Notes under the pieces: generated by a model
The model's input: the letters and a program-made list of their open reading frames with translations, nothing else
Database searches by the model: none
Told to the model about the DNA's origin: nothing
Position numbers and translations under genes: made by a program
Assembly (NCBI GenBank): GCA_951812925.1
Contig: OX638368.1
Coordinates: 84,200,664 to 84,264,663 of the forward strand
Length of the DNA stretch: 64,000 nt
DNA from: Calliopum simillimum
Taxonomy: Eukaryota > Arthropoda > Insecta > Diptera > Lauxaniidae
Direction: 5' to 3'
In this document: one piece after another, positions 54,901-63,300 of the stretch
Numbering within the stretch: the first letter of the stretch is position 1
Layout: every line of letters starts with the position of its first letter

Positions 54901-57288
54901 GATTATCTCAAAAAACGCATTCAGTATAGCATTTTTAAACTATATGGTAGATGCCACGCCCTAATGTCCGAGTTCACCTACATTTTGCTAAAAAATTGCA
55001 CTTGCTATCCTTTGTGTCTGAAAACTGATTTTGAAAAGTTTACGTTCAGAATTACATTTTGCCCGGCTTAACTTCGATTGGCACCAGTGTGAGTCGCTTA
55101 GTAGTATGTACTGTTCCTTGTCTTCAAATTGATCTATCGATTGGTCATATGCGTTTTTTCTTTCTTTCATGATGGTATAGATGACCACTGAAAAGTTCAT
55201 TTTGAAGACAAGGAAAATTTCTAAGTGACTGATTTTATATAAAAGAGCAATAAAGTATCGTGCATTCTCACTGCCAAAAACCGTGATTTTGCTCCTTTTT
55301 AAATTTTTGGGTTGAGATATTTGTAAAAAAGTATATGTTTATAATTTTAAAGCGGTTTTAAGGAATAAATATTAGGAAATGTCTATACGGGGCGTTTCGC
55401 GTACGCGAAAACTCTTCTCTCTCTCTCAATTTACTCAATAAGCGTACGCGAAACTCAATTAGCGTACGCGAAATCCAGTGAAGTTTTTTCCCCCGGGGAA
55501 CTTGATTAATTTATGTACTGATCCACGGCCGAAGGCCGCCGCGAAGCCGGTGTTGGATGTCTGACGGGTTTAAGTCCTGAGCTGCGGCCGCAGGCCGCCC
55601 ACTTACCCCTACTTTTATGTAAAATTACTGTTGTAACGAAAATGCGTCCCGGGGGAAAAAACTTCACTGGATTTCGCGTACGCTAATTGAGTAAATTGAG
55701 AGAGAGAGAGGAGCTTTCGCGTACGCGGGCCGCCCCGTATAGACAGACTCTAAATATTATAGGTTTCACACTGTCTTTTTATATTCCAAAAAAAATAGAA
55801 ATTGATTTACAAACTTTTTTTTTATATGATCGGTAGGTTAGTCTCTACAGGAATATATGAGCCGTTTATTTTGAAAGTGGCCCAAGTCCATTTCGGGGCA
55901 AAAGCAATGTCATTCACATTATGTGCCGGTAATAATCGGTTTTTTGCCCGATACTATTTTTTAAACATAACGCCATTAATTTCACACAATGTGGTAAACT
56001 TTCTTTAAAGACAGAATTCAATTTTATTCGGTCTGAACAAAATGCCAGCTAATTCATATTATGACATTACTTTTACTCCGAAATGGACTTAGGCCACTTT
56101 CAAAATAAACGGCTCGTATATCGTCACCTGAAATCCAAAGAGTAGAAATATTTTTTATATTTTCGCAGCCAAAGCAAAAACGTCTTGAAACTCAAAATAT
56201 TTTAGATTTTAAAGCCAGTTTTCGCTAGTATTGCTTAAAATAAAAATGTAATTATGCAGTACATATTTGAAATATTTTGAGTCTTTCGCCAGGGCCATTG
56301 CAAGTTTCTTTTGATTTGATTTACATTCTAATTGTTTGATCCGGCAATCTCTTGATTATAAATAAAAACAGGGTTATATGCTTTCACTACTCTGGTTGAA
56401 AAAAACATAAAAATATGTAGATACATATGCACACAAATATGAAACACTTGTGTTTAGAGGCATTTTGATGTGCACTTAGGTAACTAAAAAATAACTTGTT
56501 GCTAATGTCGATTTAGTGTGCTGACAAACTATGTAAGTAAAAAATAGATAAAAAACAAGATTTAATGCCAGTAAACAAATAGAAAGCTGCGAGAGTAAAA
56601 ATCACACTAGAGAAGAAACTGCATTTCAACGCTTTTAATTAATTTCTTTAACCATTAGTGCGATTTCATGGAGCGTAATAGATGCAGCAGCAAGCCATGA
56701 ATAAAAAAAAAAAATCCAAAATGAGAATAAAAAAACAATTTATTGGATAAGACAAAAATACTGGAAGAAATTAACATAAAAAGTGGCACACAGAGTTTTG
56801 AGTGCAGTAGAGGAACCCAAAAAAAAAAAAAAAAAACGCATTGCTGACGTAGGACGGGGGTAGCTGGGTTTTGATTTTTAGTTTAACCAGATCGTTCCGT
56901 TTTTGACTGAATGTGCTTTGTCAGCAAAACAAATAATGAAAAAATAAAATGGCAAAACTAGACTTGGATTCAATGTAATCCAATCTTTAGCTAGGTATTG
57001 CTCGGCGAATTTGGAAAACAGATAATACTTCAACTGATACAAAAAAAGCTTGTTTTTATAGGGTATTTAATTAAAATTCAAGGTTTCCACGATGACTCCA
57101 TTTTTATATCAGAGCTATTTCATTGCGAATTCCAATTTAAAACTGTTGCTGCTTAATAATTATATGATTATGACCTGCCTCCTGCCTCTTACCATTAAAT
57201 TATCACCAGCAATTACGGGCAGTTGTCTTCTACCGATGTTCACATAACTGATGTCCTCAGCGCGATAAACGTAAGTCAATCGTGCCAT
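30797..57288 (-). CDS. GGNBP2: Gametogenetin-binding protein 2-like gene, complete, five exons
   Basis: Homologue of vertebrate GGNBP2 (ZNF403), a cysteine-rich protein linked to germ-cell and growth control; its biochemical activity is poorly known. Exons in transcript order: 57193-57288, 42874-43440, 32154-32332, 31040-32090 and 30797-30967. All introns are GT-AG and all phases agree, giving about 687 residues against about 697 in human. Conserved blocks: MARLTYVYRAEDISY start, CVQCVGCRRRVEHLFSQL, LLHSLDTFRTKPF, HKFCQGCRTK, KEKGFVAALYANIKKC, RERHAKTLEIAQEEVLTC, FDMSVEKKQGIS, a lysine-rich tract, and a glutamine-rich C-terminus (LRETLKQNFARLC). Introns 1 (13.75 kb) and 2 (10.54 kb) are filled with transposons; introns 3 and 4 are 63 and 72 bp. 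No disabling change was seen. Confidence 0.92.
31040..32090 (-). CDS. GGNBP2: GGNBP2-like exon 4
   Basis: 1051 bp. It holds the conserved QRERHAKTLEIAQEEVLTCV region, a poly-lysine stretch, acidic low-complexity sequence, and a Cys-rich patch (CIECLETTSNCPCESDIC). The acidic and basic tracts are less conserved linkers in this family. Confidence 0.92.
32154..32332 (-). CDS. GGNBP2: GGNBP2-like exon 3
   Basis: 179 bp, IEKAYNILVGETTSKEKGFV through CHPDKHIHVV to LIRRAEPEVNG. It is bounded by AATTTCAG and GTTTGT. It lies after the 10.5-kb intron 2. Confidence 0.92.
32395..32560. repeat. Truncated end of the TGGGCCTTATCG element family
   Basis: TGGGCCTAATCATGAATAAA and the following CTCCCTAGCATGCAATCAC resemble the left end of the element at 38066-38937. 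No right end is seen. Confidence 0.5.
32727..34109. mobile_element. TIR element GGCCCAATTTCACAGTGTG, 1383-bp copy
   Basis: GGCCCAATTTCACAGTGTGA at 32727 pairs with ACACTGTGAAATTGGCCC ending 34109. TAA flanks both sides. The subterminal regions carry GGGCCGCTTAAG in inverted positions. The interior (33030-33840) contains protein-like - strand sequence not recognised, possibly captured. A 794-bp sister is at 51279-52072. Confidence 0.75.
34556..34750 (+). ncRNA. tRNA-derived SINE
   Basis: GGATGGTGCATTGGTCTAAC contains an A-box-like segment, and TTGGTTCAACTCCCGCC, about 60 bp on, a B box, as in Pol III promoters. An AT-rich tail follows. The acceptor ends do not pair well, so this is a tRNA-like SINE head rather than a functional tRNA gene. 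Confidence 0.5.
34751..35689. other. Intronic AT-rich DNA without recognised feature
   Basis: Part of GGNBP2 intron 2; only chance ORFs are present. Confidence 0.4.
35690..39830 (-). pseudogene. RTE-like non-LTR retrotransposon, degraded
   Basis: Read on the - strand from about 39830: a 5' leader, then an APE endonuclease (RIGSWNVRTLNDTGKIHQAV, ILGLSECRWNG, about 39270-39000). After a 38066-38937 insertion the endonuclease continues (VMGDLNAKVGSENLN, KWRGSLLDVRVKRADHHLLV). A linker follows, then RT (GDLSECRNYRGITLL, QQAGFRSNRSCVDQI). In the RT core the tyrosine codon before ADD is TAG (36503-36505). The C-terminal part is open (35669-36463): VESFTYLGSIISMDGG, LLYGCETW, WIGHTLRK and GRGRLKTNWKR, a pattern typical of craniofacial-development-2-like/RTE LINE proteins. 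Frameshifts, stops and the insertion make it dead. It lies in GGNBP2 intron 2 in the same orientation as the gene. Confidence 0.8.
38066..38937. mobile_element. 872-bp TIR element with TTAT target duplication, inserted in the LINE
   Basis: TGGGCCTTATCGTAAAT and its inverse ATTTACGATAAGGCCCA bound the unit, and TTAT is duplicated at 38062-38065 and 38938-38941. Four tandem units of about 52 bp (AAAATGTCAACGATAT-type, 38580-38820) are internal. There is no coding capacity. Confidence 0.75.
39831..40246. repeat. Intronic DNA with a GGGTATATT-type dispersed repeat
   Basis: CCTACACCCAGGGTATATTC and TATATTCTTGATCAGCGTCA (40131-40230) resemble a sequence commonly dispersed in fly genomes. The rest is unremarkable. 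Confidence 0.4.
40247..40970. repeat. Foldback family 1, 724-bp copy
   Basis: The ends AGCCCAGGAAAATAAGAC and TTATTTTCCTGGGCT match the 15794-17107 copy. The centre is shortened. It lies in GGNBP2 intron 2. Confidence 0.85.
40983..41865 (+). mobile_element. Defective mariner element with about 165-bp inverted ends
   Basis: TA flanks both ends (40981-40982 and 41866-41867). The + strand carries mariner transposase C-terminal blocks (QDSAPAHKAKTMQEWLRQN near 41478, QWPDRLRACIKAKGHHFE near 41720-41775) broken by stops and frameshifts. The element is about 0.88 kb against about 1.3 kb for intact mariners. The left 165 bp, including the inverse of the transposase tail (AAAATGATGGCCTTTTGCTT), is an inverted copy of the right end, so the normal left end and the N-terminal coding region are gone. 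Confidence 0.85.
41868..42873. other. Intronic DNA, no element recognised
   Basis: Part of GGNBP2 intron 2. A phrase of the type CCTCAGTCTCCTGGCATG or CCTCAGGTCCCCGGCAAG recurs loosely at 41920, 42290 and 42415, but no clear repeat unit was defined. Confidence 0.4.
42874..43440 (-). CDS. GGNBP2: GGNBP2-like exon 2
   Basis: 567 bp in phase 0 at both ends, acceptor TTTTTTAG and donor GTACAT. It begins MLMDLNSKGL, continuing IAGDNLM of exon 1, and holds CVQCVGCRRRVEHLFSQL and KHKFCQGCRTK. These conserved cysteine pairs are probably metal-binding. Confidence 0.93.
43514..44038. mobile_element. Tc1-type MITE, 525 bp
   Basis: TA-flanked ends CAGCCTTGGACAAAAGTATT and (inverted) CAGACTTGGTCAAAAGTATT, followed on both sides by CACCCCATA or AGATACCCTATA. 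This is Tc1/mariner-style terminal sequence. No transposase is present. Confidence 0.75.
44041..44536. other. Intronic DNA, no gene
   Basis: GGTTCGAACCTC at about 44211 looks like a Pol III B box but has no clear A box, so it is not called. Confidence 0.4.
44537..44906 (+). pseudogene. CR1/jockey-group LINE ORF2 C-terminus, 5'-truncated
   Basis: FTRFALRSLNFEASLPSYNA, then CMLLDLQSLESRRRISSIVF and DIISGKIDCTPLLQLVEF, is the standard C-terminal domain of insect LINE polyproteins. A frameshift near 44784 precedes NEPIDRALLLYNE, and the frame ends at TAA 44904-44906. The 3' tail (GAACTTGTATATCCAAAGAC, AATAAACGAAATG) fits a LINE 3' UTR. It is antisense to GGNBP2. Confidence 0.7.
45041..45931. mobile_element. 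TA-flanked element with GGGGAGATGTGTGTAACTTG ends
   Basis: TA at 45039-45040 and 45932-45933 flanks GGGGAGATGTGTGTAACTTG and its inverse. The subterminal motif GTGTACCTTGGACC recurs at about 45407 and 45736. The plan (GGGGAG start, TA duplication, short subterminal repeats) is the same as that of the 27885-29121 element although the motif differs. No transposase was recognised. Confidence 0.7.
46010..47090 (-). pseudogene. I/R1-group LINE fragment with RNase H domain
   Basis: On the - strand, RT-distal sequence (ALLHLEPLDIYAKGVAAIML) is followed by an RNase H region: RIYNDGSKMESGTDAGV, VIYVDSQAAKALSSNTT, and CWIPGHSNFNGNENADELAR with the family's GHxxxxGNExAD motif. Then come RQALRTLTGVITGHYFIGRH and a CX2C zinc knuckle (FCRSCKG) in which a stop replaces the expected next residues. 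Several frameshifts are present. LINEs of the I/R1 groups carry RNase H in this position. Confidence 0.7.
47208..47597. mobile_element. 390-bp foldback MITE with ATAG target duplication
   Basis: CACACCTCTCCCCACGTGTT and its inverse end the unit, and ATAG is duplicated at 47204-47207 and 47598-47601. The shared arm continues through TTAAATAAAAAGTGCT. There is no coding potential. Confidence 0.8.
48393..49674. mobile_element. 1282-bp element with CAGGGGGTTACTCT ends
   Basis: CAGGGGGGTTACTCTCTAAT and (inverted) CAGGGGGTTACTCTATAATT end the unit. GCGATGCGAAA and ATTCGAATGCGAATG motifs are repeated subterminally. It interrupts a LINE RT at a codon-exact site. Inside, 48600-48833 is a near-perfect palindrome (TCCGATTGATTTCAATCGGA near each end). 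Confidence 0.75.
48600..48833. repeat. Near-perfect 234-bp palindrome
   Basis: CAGGCATGTCGTGAAATCCG at 48598 and its inverse ending 48816 bracket arms meeting near 48712. A relative lies at 4320-4620. Confidence 0.8.
51205..52545. repeat. 142-bp tandem array 1
   Basis: ATGGGAGGTGCCACGCC begins at 51217, 52156, 52298 and 52440. The last spacings are 142 bp; the first is 939 bp, which is 141 once the 794-bp insert and its 4-bp duplication are removed. Each unit also has ATTCTTAGTATCTGAGT and TATCTCAAAAAACGC. Confidence 0.85.
51279..52072. mobile_element. TIR element GGCCAATTTCACAGTGTG, 794-bp copy, TTAA target
   Basis: Sister of 32727-34109. The ends GGCCAATTTCACAGTGTGCG and ACACTGTGAAATTGGCC are flanked by TTAA on both sides. 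Uninterrupted tandem units read CATTTAATATTC at this point, so TTAA was duplicated on insertion, as by piggyBac-type transposases. The interior has only a short unrecognised ORF. Confidence 0.8.
53005..53293 (-). pseudogene. PIF/Harbinger-like transposase fragment (tentative)
   Basis: The - strand frame MDQSLFYYLSLADQKRIVRK then QLRDKSNPLALLNA resembles the N-terminus of HARBI1-like nucleases. After an apparent internal deletion it continues KAVSPELGSFIVCRRLSIVV. There are no catalytic residues. The call is weak and rests on the N-terminal pattern only. Confidence 0.35.
53294..53815. other. Intronic DNA, no element recognised
   Basis: CCGTTCCGTTCA and similar phrases recur at 53700-53770, but no repeat unit was defined. 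Confidence 0.4.
53821..55091. mobile_element. 142-bp-minisatellite element, copy 2, with AGTCG target duplication
   Basis: CACACTGGTGCCAATCAAAG pairs with CTTCGATTGGCACCAGTGTG. AGTCG is present at 53816-53820 and again from 55092. The right half is a 142-bp tandem array (54640-55000). No coding capacity is seen. Confidence 0.75.
54640..55000. repeat. 142-bp tandem array 2
   Basis: Units begin near 54673 (ATGGGAGGTGCCACGCC), 54815 (ATGGAAGATGCCACGCC) and 54944 (ATGGTAGATGCCACGCC), spaced 142 and 129 bp. The units are homologous to array 1 but more diverged. Confidence 0.8.
55381..55744. mobile_element. Foldback with CGCGTACGCG motifs and GC-rich core
   Basis: GTCTATACGGGGCG and its inverse bound arms of about 130 bp that carry five GCGTACGCGA-type motifs, a TC/GA run and CCCGGGGGAAAAAACTTCAC. 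The 110-bp core (GGCGGCCTGCGGCCGCAGCT on the opposite strand) is shared with the MITE at 15023-15529. Confidence 0.8.
55853..56121. mobile_element. 269-bp MITE, TIR about 38 bp
   Basis: ATATATGAGCCGTTTATTTT with GAAAGTGGCC is mirrored by GGCCACTTTCAAAATAAACG...CGTATAT. The single ORF inside is a by-product. Confidence 0.7.
56122..57192. other. Intronic DNA near GGNBP2 exon 1, no element recognised
   Basis: AT-rich sequence with short A runs. It belongs to GGNBP2 intron 1. Confidence 0.45.
57193..57288 (-). CDS. GGNBP2: GGNBP2-like exon 1 with start codon
   Basis: ATG at 57288-57286 opens MARLTYVYRAEDISYVNIGR then RQLPVIAGDNLM, matching the family N-terminus (MARL...RRQ(I/L)P...). The donor is GTAAGAGG and the exon is exactly 32 codons, phase 0. 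The upstream context (AAAAAATATGG) is acceptable for a fly start. Confidence 0.88.
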
Positions 57289-58337
57289 ATTTTTTAGTCA
57301 CTCACAAGAAACGCAGAAATTCAGAAATTTATCTCTTTTTTTTCCTAGTTATTAATTTACAATATTCTTTGCACTAAATTTGTATATTTTTAATAATGTA
57401 TTAATTAATTTATTGCTAATTATGTTTTTATTTGCAATTGCTTCTTGAAAATTTAAAAAGAAATTGCTAAACACGTAGATTAATTCTCCTCACTTTAATT
57501 GTAGGTCGCCATTAAAAAAATGGAGAGTATACAGTGCTGCCAAGTTGTAGTATTTGTCTTTTATGGCGAGAACATAGTTACGCAGTGTGGATGTTGTGCG
57601 CATGTCAATATTTTTAACCCTCAGTTGCCCTTGAGATTTTTGAAATTTATGTTATATGATGTCATATTGCTATTACCTGTCAATTGCTAACATGTTCGGA
57701 GAAGGTTAATCGTAAACGGGATAAATAACTCAAATAACTCAAACTAACGAATATGTGAATTAAACTGAAAAAAAAAGAAAAATTAATAATAAAAAAACTG
57801 ACCTAAAACCCACTTTATTTTTAATTGAAAATTATAGAAGACATTAGATGAACAACATTTAAAAATATATGAAACCACACATGGATGAATGCGTCAAAAA
57901 GAACAATTTTATTCAATTTCCTTAGTTTATTTTAGAAACATAAATTTTTATCGAATATGTTTTTGAAAAATAAACTACAGTTTTGTTCTTCTTAATTAAA
58001 ACTTTTTTTTTTTTTTTTAATGTTTCTGCATAATTTTATTGTCTTTTTTTAGCTAAGAGGCCTGATTTAAGACAAATTTTTGATAAATTATCGACACAGC
58101 TCAAATATATTGGAAACATAGAAAATTTCAGTCATACATCTTACCTGAAAATATGATTGTACTACCTTTCCACCGGAGTTTAAGATGTGATGAAATTTAT
58201 AAATCTAGTCGTTAAATCCTACCCATTTCCACCAGCCACCAGAGATATGTTTGACAAAAAATGTCATGGGCGAGAAAATGGAAGTTGTTTTTCCTATGCT
58301 TTTTAATATATGGCTCAAAACTACCAAGATGAGAAGA
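57289..58337. other. 5' flank of the GGNBP2-like gene
   Basis: This should include the 5' UTR and promoter of the - strand gene. No TATA box or other element could be assigned. A second, divergent gene was not seen. Confidence 0.4.
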
Positions 58338-58815
58338 GATGAAGAATATCTCTTGGACCATGAGTCGCTCCAAAAAAATTTAATACGGTGAATACAGAAT
58401 CCAATTATCTTTTGAACGGTTTTTTAATTTTTTTTGTACAACTCCTCGTTAAAGAGTATTCGCAATTTTTAAAGTAAGATATTTTACTATGAACTTATAC
58501 GTAGCATTTACATATAAAAACTGTGCACAACTTTTTAAAATTTTTTAAAAACATTTTTAACATCTTTAAATATGAAATTTCCTGTTACAAAATTGTGGAG
58601 AAAAATTTTTCTGTAAAAGTTTGCGTTTGCGAGATATTTGCAAAAAACTGATTTTAGTGACCTTTGAGCCTGAATAACTTTTTATGAGCACAATGGACTT
58701 CAATGGACTTTTTACACATTATTAACCATGCATAAATAAATATAATTCCGGTGAAAAAAATTCACTTGGAATTTTTTCGCACAGCAGCTCTTTTTTCGTC
58801 TTATTTTCCTGGGCT
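58338..58815. repeat. Foldback family 1, single arm
   Basis: Matches the right arm of 40247-40970 from GAAGAATATCTC... to CTTATTTTCCTGGGCT. The left arm is missing. Confidence 0.75.
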
Positions 58816-58854
58816 AAATTGTTTTGTTTTAATTGTACATTGCATTATATGAGG

Positions 58855-59891
58855 CTATGAGATCAACAGTGGCCTAACCCTCACTTCGTTTAAAAAAACA
58901 AAAGTATTGTAAATATATTGAATCTGTGAGTCTGGCAACTATGTTCTGTCTCAATAGCCGTGTTCACGATCCGGAGCATTTAGACTTGCAAAGTAGCAAA
59001 ATAGCAATAATTTCCACTTGATTGTGAGCAATATTAAAAGTATAAACATTGCAAGCTACGAAAAAATTTATTTCTTTGAGAAAATCGTATGAGCAAAGAG
59101 AACGAGAGCATAAACAAAAAATTTTTATTTGAAAAATGACGTGATATTTTTATGCTATAGGATTTTAGTATAGAAAATGTAAATGCAAATGTAAATTCAA
59201 TCCTATATATTTTGTTGTTGTATAGCAAAATATTTCAACACCTATTTACAAATGCTATGATGCAAGACCTTTTGCACCGGATCACAACAGAGTACCACCG
59301 CAAATAATTCTTCACATACGTCATCAGTGAGACCGCCATTTTCTACTAGTGAATTTAAATTTTCGGAAAATTCAACTGTTGAGGACTACGATTTGAATGG
59401 GCTCTGCAACTAAGCAAAATTCCAACTTCTGAGTATAGCAATTATGATCGAGTGCATATGGGGGTGGAACTTAATGATAGCCGTGTTTCTTTGGACGCAT
59501 ATATATAACTAATTATGTATGACAAAAAAAAAACGTGCATCTACAATTAAATACAACAATCGAAATTTTGGCAGCATTGAAGAAAATTTGAAAGCTGACG
59601 GAAAAATTAAAATTACATAAAATAAATAAATGGCAACAAACAAATTGTTATTTACCTTATATCTTGTGCTGTCTTTTTAGAATCAATTTTATTGACGTTT
59701 TGTTTGAATTTTTTATTTGTTTTGTATTTTTGGTTGAAGTTTATCGATAAATACTCATCTATGATGGGCATCACTGGCTTTTATCCTTAATTATGATATA
59801 AGCGACGTTTGCTATCGCCAACTATCGCCTCATACAAATATTTTGCTAATTATATATACGCGTCAAAAGAAACACGTTAGTCCACGTACAC
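58855..59891. other. AT-rich flank with relics of two MITE families
   Basis: About 58855-58905 resembles one arm of the GTGGCCTAACC hairpin. About 58964-59286 has GTTCACGATCCGGAGC and an inverse-like GCACCGGATCACAACAG, distantly like the TATTCACGATCTGG family. No LTR for the gypsy element was identified. Confidence 0.4.
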
Positions 59892-60295
59892 TAGGCCGGG
59901 TCAAATTTTTTTGCAGCAAAGAGTATAGCAACAAATAAATCTATTAAAAATTCTAAAAAACTTTGCCCCAGAAACCATAGGTCTAAAATAAATATCGAGC
60001 CGTCGTAAATTGCGTTGAAGTTTTAATGTACTACTTTAAAATACAATATGAAAAAAGAAAAATTTAAATACTTTTAATAATTTTATATGAAACAAGAGTA
60101 AAAAAATTTTAATTTTTTCTGTTTTTGTATTGTTTTTTTAAGTCGTACATCAAAATTTCAACGCAATTAACGGCGGCTCGATATTGATTTTGGTTTCATG
60201 GTTTCTTGGGTAAAGTTTTTAGAATTTTCCATAGATTTTTTTGTTTCTATACTCTTTGCCAATGTTTTGCTTCCCGAACAAATTGACCCGGCCTA
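59892..60295. mobile_element. 404-bp foldback with perfect 8-bp target duplication, in gypsy gag
   Basis: TAGGCCGGGTCAA and its inverse bound the unit, with long arms (AAAGAGTATAG, TATCGAGCCG and TTGCGTTGAA in both orientations). ACGTACAC is duplicated at 59884-59891 and 60296-60303, as expected for hAT-type insertion. No transposase is present. Confidence 0.85.
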
Positions 60296-60303
60296 ACGTA
60301 CAC

Positions 60304-63300
60304 CCGAGTCGTGTTCCTACGAAGAAATAAAAAAAATTCTCATAGATCATTTTGACAAATTAAAAAATAAATACGCAGAAAGCATCAAATTTCGCAAAGT
60401 TATACAGTGGAAAGACAAATCTATTGCAAATTTTACACTGCGGCTAAGACAGGCGGCTACGTTCTGTGATTATGGGGAGTTCCTAGATAGAATGCTTACG
60501 GAACAAATGTTATGTGGTCTAGATTCAAGGAATACCTGTGACGAAATTATAGCGGAAAGTCCAGCCACTTTTAAAGAAGCGTATGAAATCGCCCACACAC
60601 TTGAGGCAACACATCAAACCGCAGATGAGATGAAATCGCACCCGACATAAACTGCGCTACGTGCCTTTACGAACTAAGAATAAACAGAAAGCTACAAAAA
60701 TTGCCACCGAACCTCATTCCTCGAATGTTGAAGTTAAATAGGGCGATACGCCTACCAATGTTATGGTCATAGCTGTGGGGGACGACATCTCCGAAATGTG
60801 TGTAAGTTTCGTGGCTCAGTATGTTATTCTTGCGGAAAAACTGGACACATTGCTAGGGTATGCAAATCCAAAACAGCACAAATTTCAGAAGAACATCCAG
60901 AGAGTGACTATGACTCAATTCGAAGCCCCAATAAAGTGGATATAGCTAATAAGATTTTAGTAAGTAAACAGATGATTTTCGTGCACATTAACGATATGGA
61001 ACTAAGCATGGAGCTGGACACAAATGCACCATGCGGTTATAAGCAAAAAAACATATCAAACGATTAAGCCAGCAAACCGATTACTGAAATCGGATAGATA
61101 ATTTTCCAGTTACACGGGACACAAAATTTCTTGCTTAGGCCGTGTACCTGTAAATGTTTAAGTAGGAAAAACAATTCGAAAATTTAATTTGTACGTGGTC
61201 GATGGAAAATCGATTCACTTTTTGGGAGGGAATGGATTTTACAATTCATTGACGAAATTGATTTTGCTAAACTATTTTCCACATCAGATAAAATGAATAC
61301 GATAAATAAAGCAACGCTTATATTACCTGCAAATCAACAGTTTTTACTGCAACAATTATTAACAAGATATAATGATATATTTAGCGATGTCGCGGGAAAA
61401 CTCGTGGGTCCTCCTGCGAAGTTGCATCTTAAAGAAGGAGCAGCGCCCGTTTTTGCGAAGGCAAGGGAGATTCAATTGGCTCTGAGAGATGCATAGCTGA
61501 AATTGATGCTAAAATCGCATCTGGATTTTATAGAAAAGTCGAATTCTCAGAATGGGCTTCTACGCCTCATGTTGTGGAAGGAAAATTTGTAAAATACGTA
61601 TAACAGGAAACTATAAGCCAACATTGAATCCCAGAATAATAATTGATGAGCATCCAATTCTAAAAGCTGAACTACTTTTTAGTCAGATGAAAGGTGCAAA
61701 ATTGTTTTGTCATCTTGATATTACTGACTCGTACTCGCATCTTCAAATTGAAGAAGAATTTGGGCATGCCCTTACTGATTCGTCTGATTCGTCCTACAAG
61801 TGCAGTATATGGCGCTGCAAATATTCCAGCAATTTGGCAACGTCGAATGGAATTCTTCAAGGCATCCCTAATGTATGCAGTTTTTTTGATGACGTACCTA
61901 TTCATGCAGAAAACTTTGATCAGTTACTGGCAGTTTTAGAGACAACATTGGAAAGAATGAAAAGTCAGGATCTTCGGCTGAACCCATCTAAATGTGTGTT
62001 TGCTGCTCCCGCAGTTGAATTTTTGGGACATAAGATTGATGGCGACGGAATACATAAATTGAAGCAGTAAGAGACGCGCAGAGGAACTACAGTTATTTTT
62101 GGGAATGGCAACGTATTACAGTTGATTCATTCCGAACCTTTCCACGAGAAATAAAGCGCTTCGCGATATGCTGCGGAATGATTCATTTCAATGGACTCGA
62201 GAAGGTTAGAACGCTTATTACGATATTAAAAATGATCTTATTTCACCCCAGGTGCTGATGCCGTACGATCCAACCCTTCCACTTATCCTGGCTATTGATG
62301 CCAGCAAAACTGGACAGGGTGCAGTTTGTCACATCGAATAAATGGACAAGAGCGTCCTATAGCGTACGCAAGTCGAACGATTACCTCCACCGAGCAGAAA
62401 TACCCACAAATGGACAAAGAGGCGCTAGCGATTGCGTGGGCTGTACAAAAACTTTTCATTTACCTGTACTCTCGTCATTGGACATTGGAAACAGATCATA
62501 AGCCGCTTTCACAAATACTTCAGCTCAATAAATCACTACCTGCCTTATGCATCAGCTGTATGGCTAATTATGCTGATTTCTTATCGAACTTTGATTTTGA
62601 AGTTATATTTTAGCCATATGGGAATACGAATGCGAACTTTTGCTCGCATGTACTGAAATCTAACAAAATTCATGACGTCTGTAGTTCTTCAGTAGGCTAT
62701 CAAAAGGCGACAGATTTTGATGGATTCGACCATTTCATGATTTCACAGATTAAGCAACTACCAATTAGAGCTTCTCACATTGCACAGGAAGCGAGAAAGG
62801 ATGAGCACCTAGGAGAAATTGTTAGACTTCTAAAATCAGGAAAGTGTCTGCAGCGCTGTGGTTATAAGGCACCAGAGGTAAATTACAAATTAGCTGGAGG
62901 CTGCCTAACGCTTGAACATCGAGTGGTTATTTCGCCAAAGATACAAAAAAAGAGTTGTTGAGGATCTGCATGCGGCACACCTGGGTATTGTCAAAATGAA
63001 AGGGATGGCTCAATCATCTGTTTATTGGCCGGGTTAAGACGCCGATATTGAAAATATGGCAAAAAGTTGCAACAATTGCGCTCAATACGCTCACAACCCA
63101 CCAATGTACAGGCAACATCACTGGGAATATCCTGGCCCTTGGGAGCGGATACACCTAGACTACGCAGGGCCATTTGCAGGTACAATGCTGCTGCTCGTAT
63201 GTGTCGCATTCAGTAAGTGGATTCATGTTGAACCCACCAATGATGAACTGTTTGCTGCATGTGGTGTCCCAGTCACTGTAGTTTCAGATAATGGTACCAA

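Noticed and set aside
55802..56008. 68-aa open frame on the + strand
   Set aside because: It lies across the terminal inverted repeat of a 269-bp MITE, so the frame is a by-product. No start context or domain.
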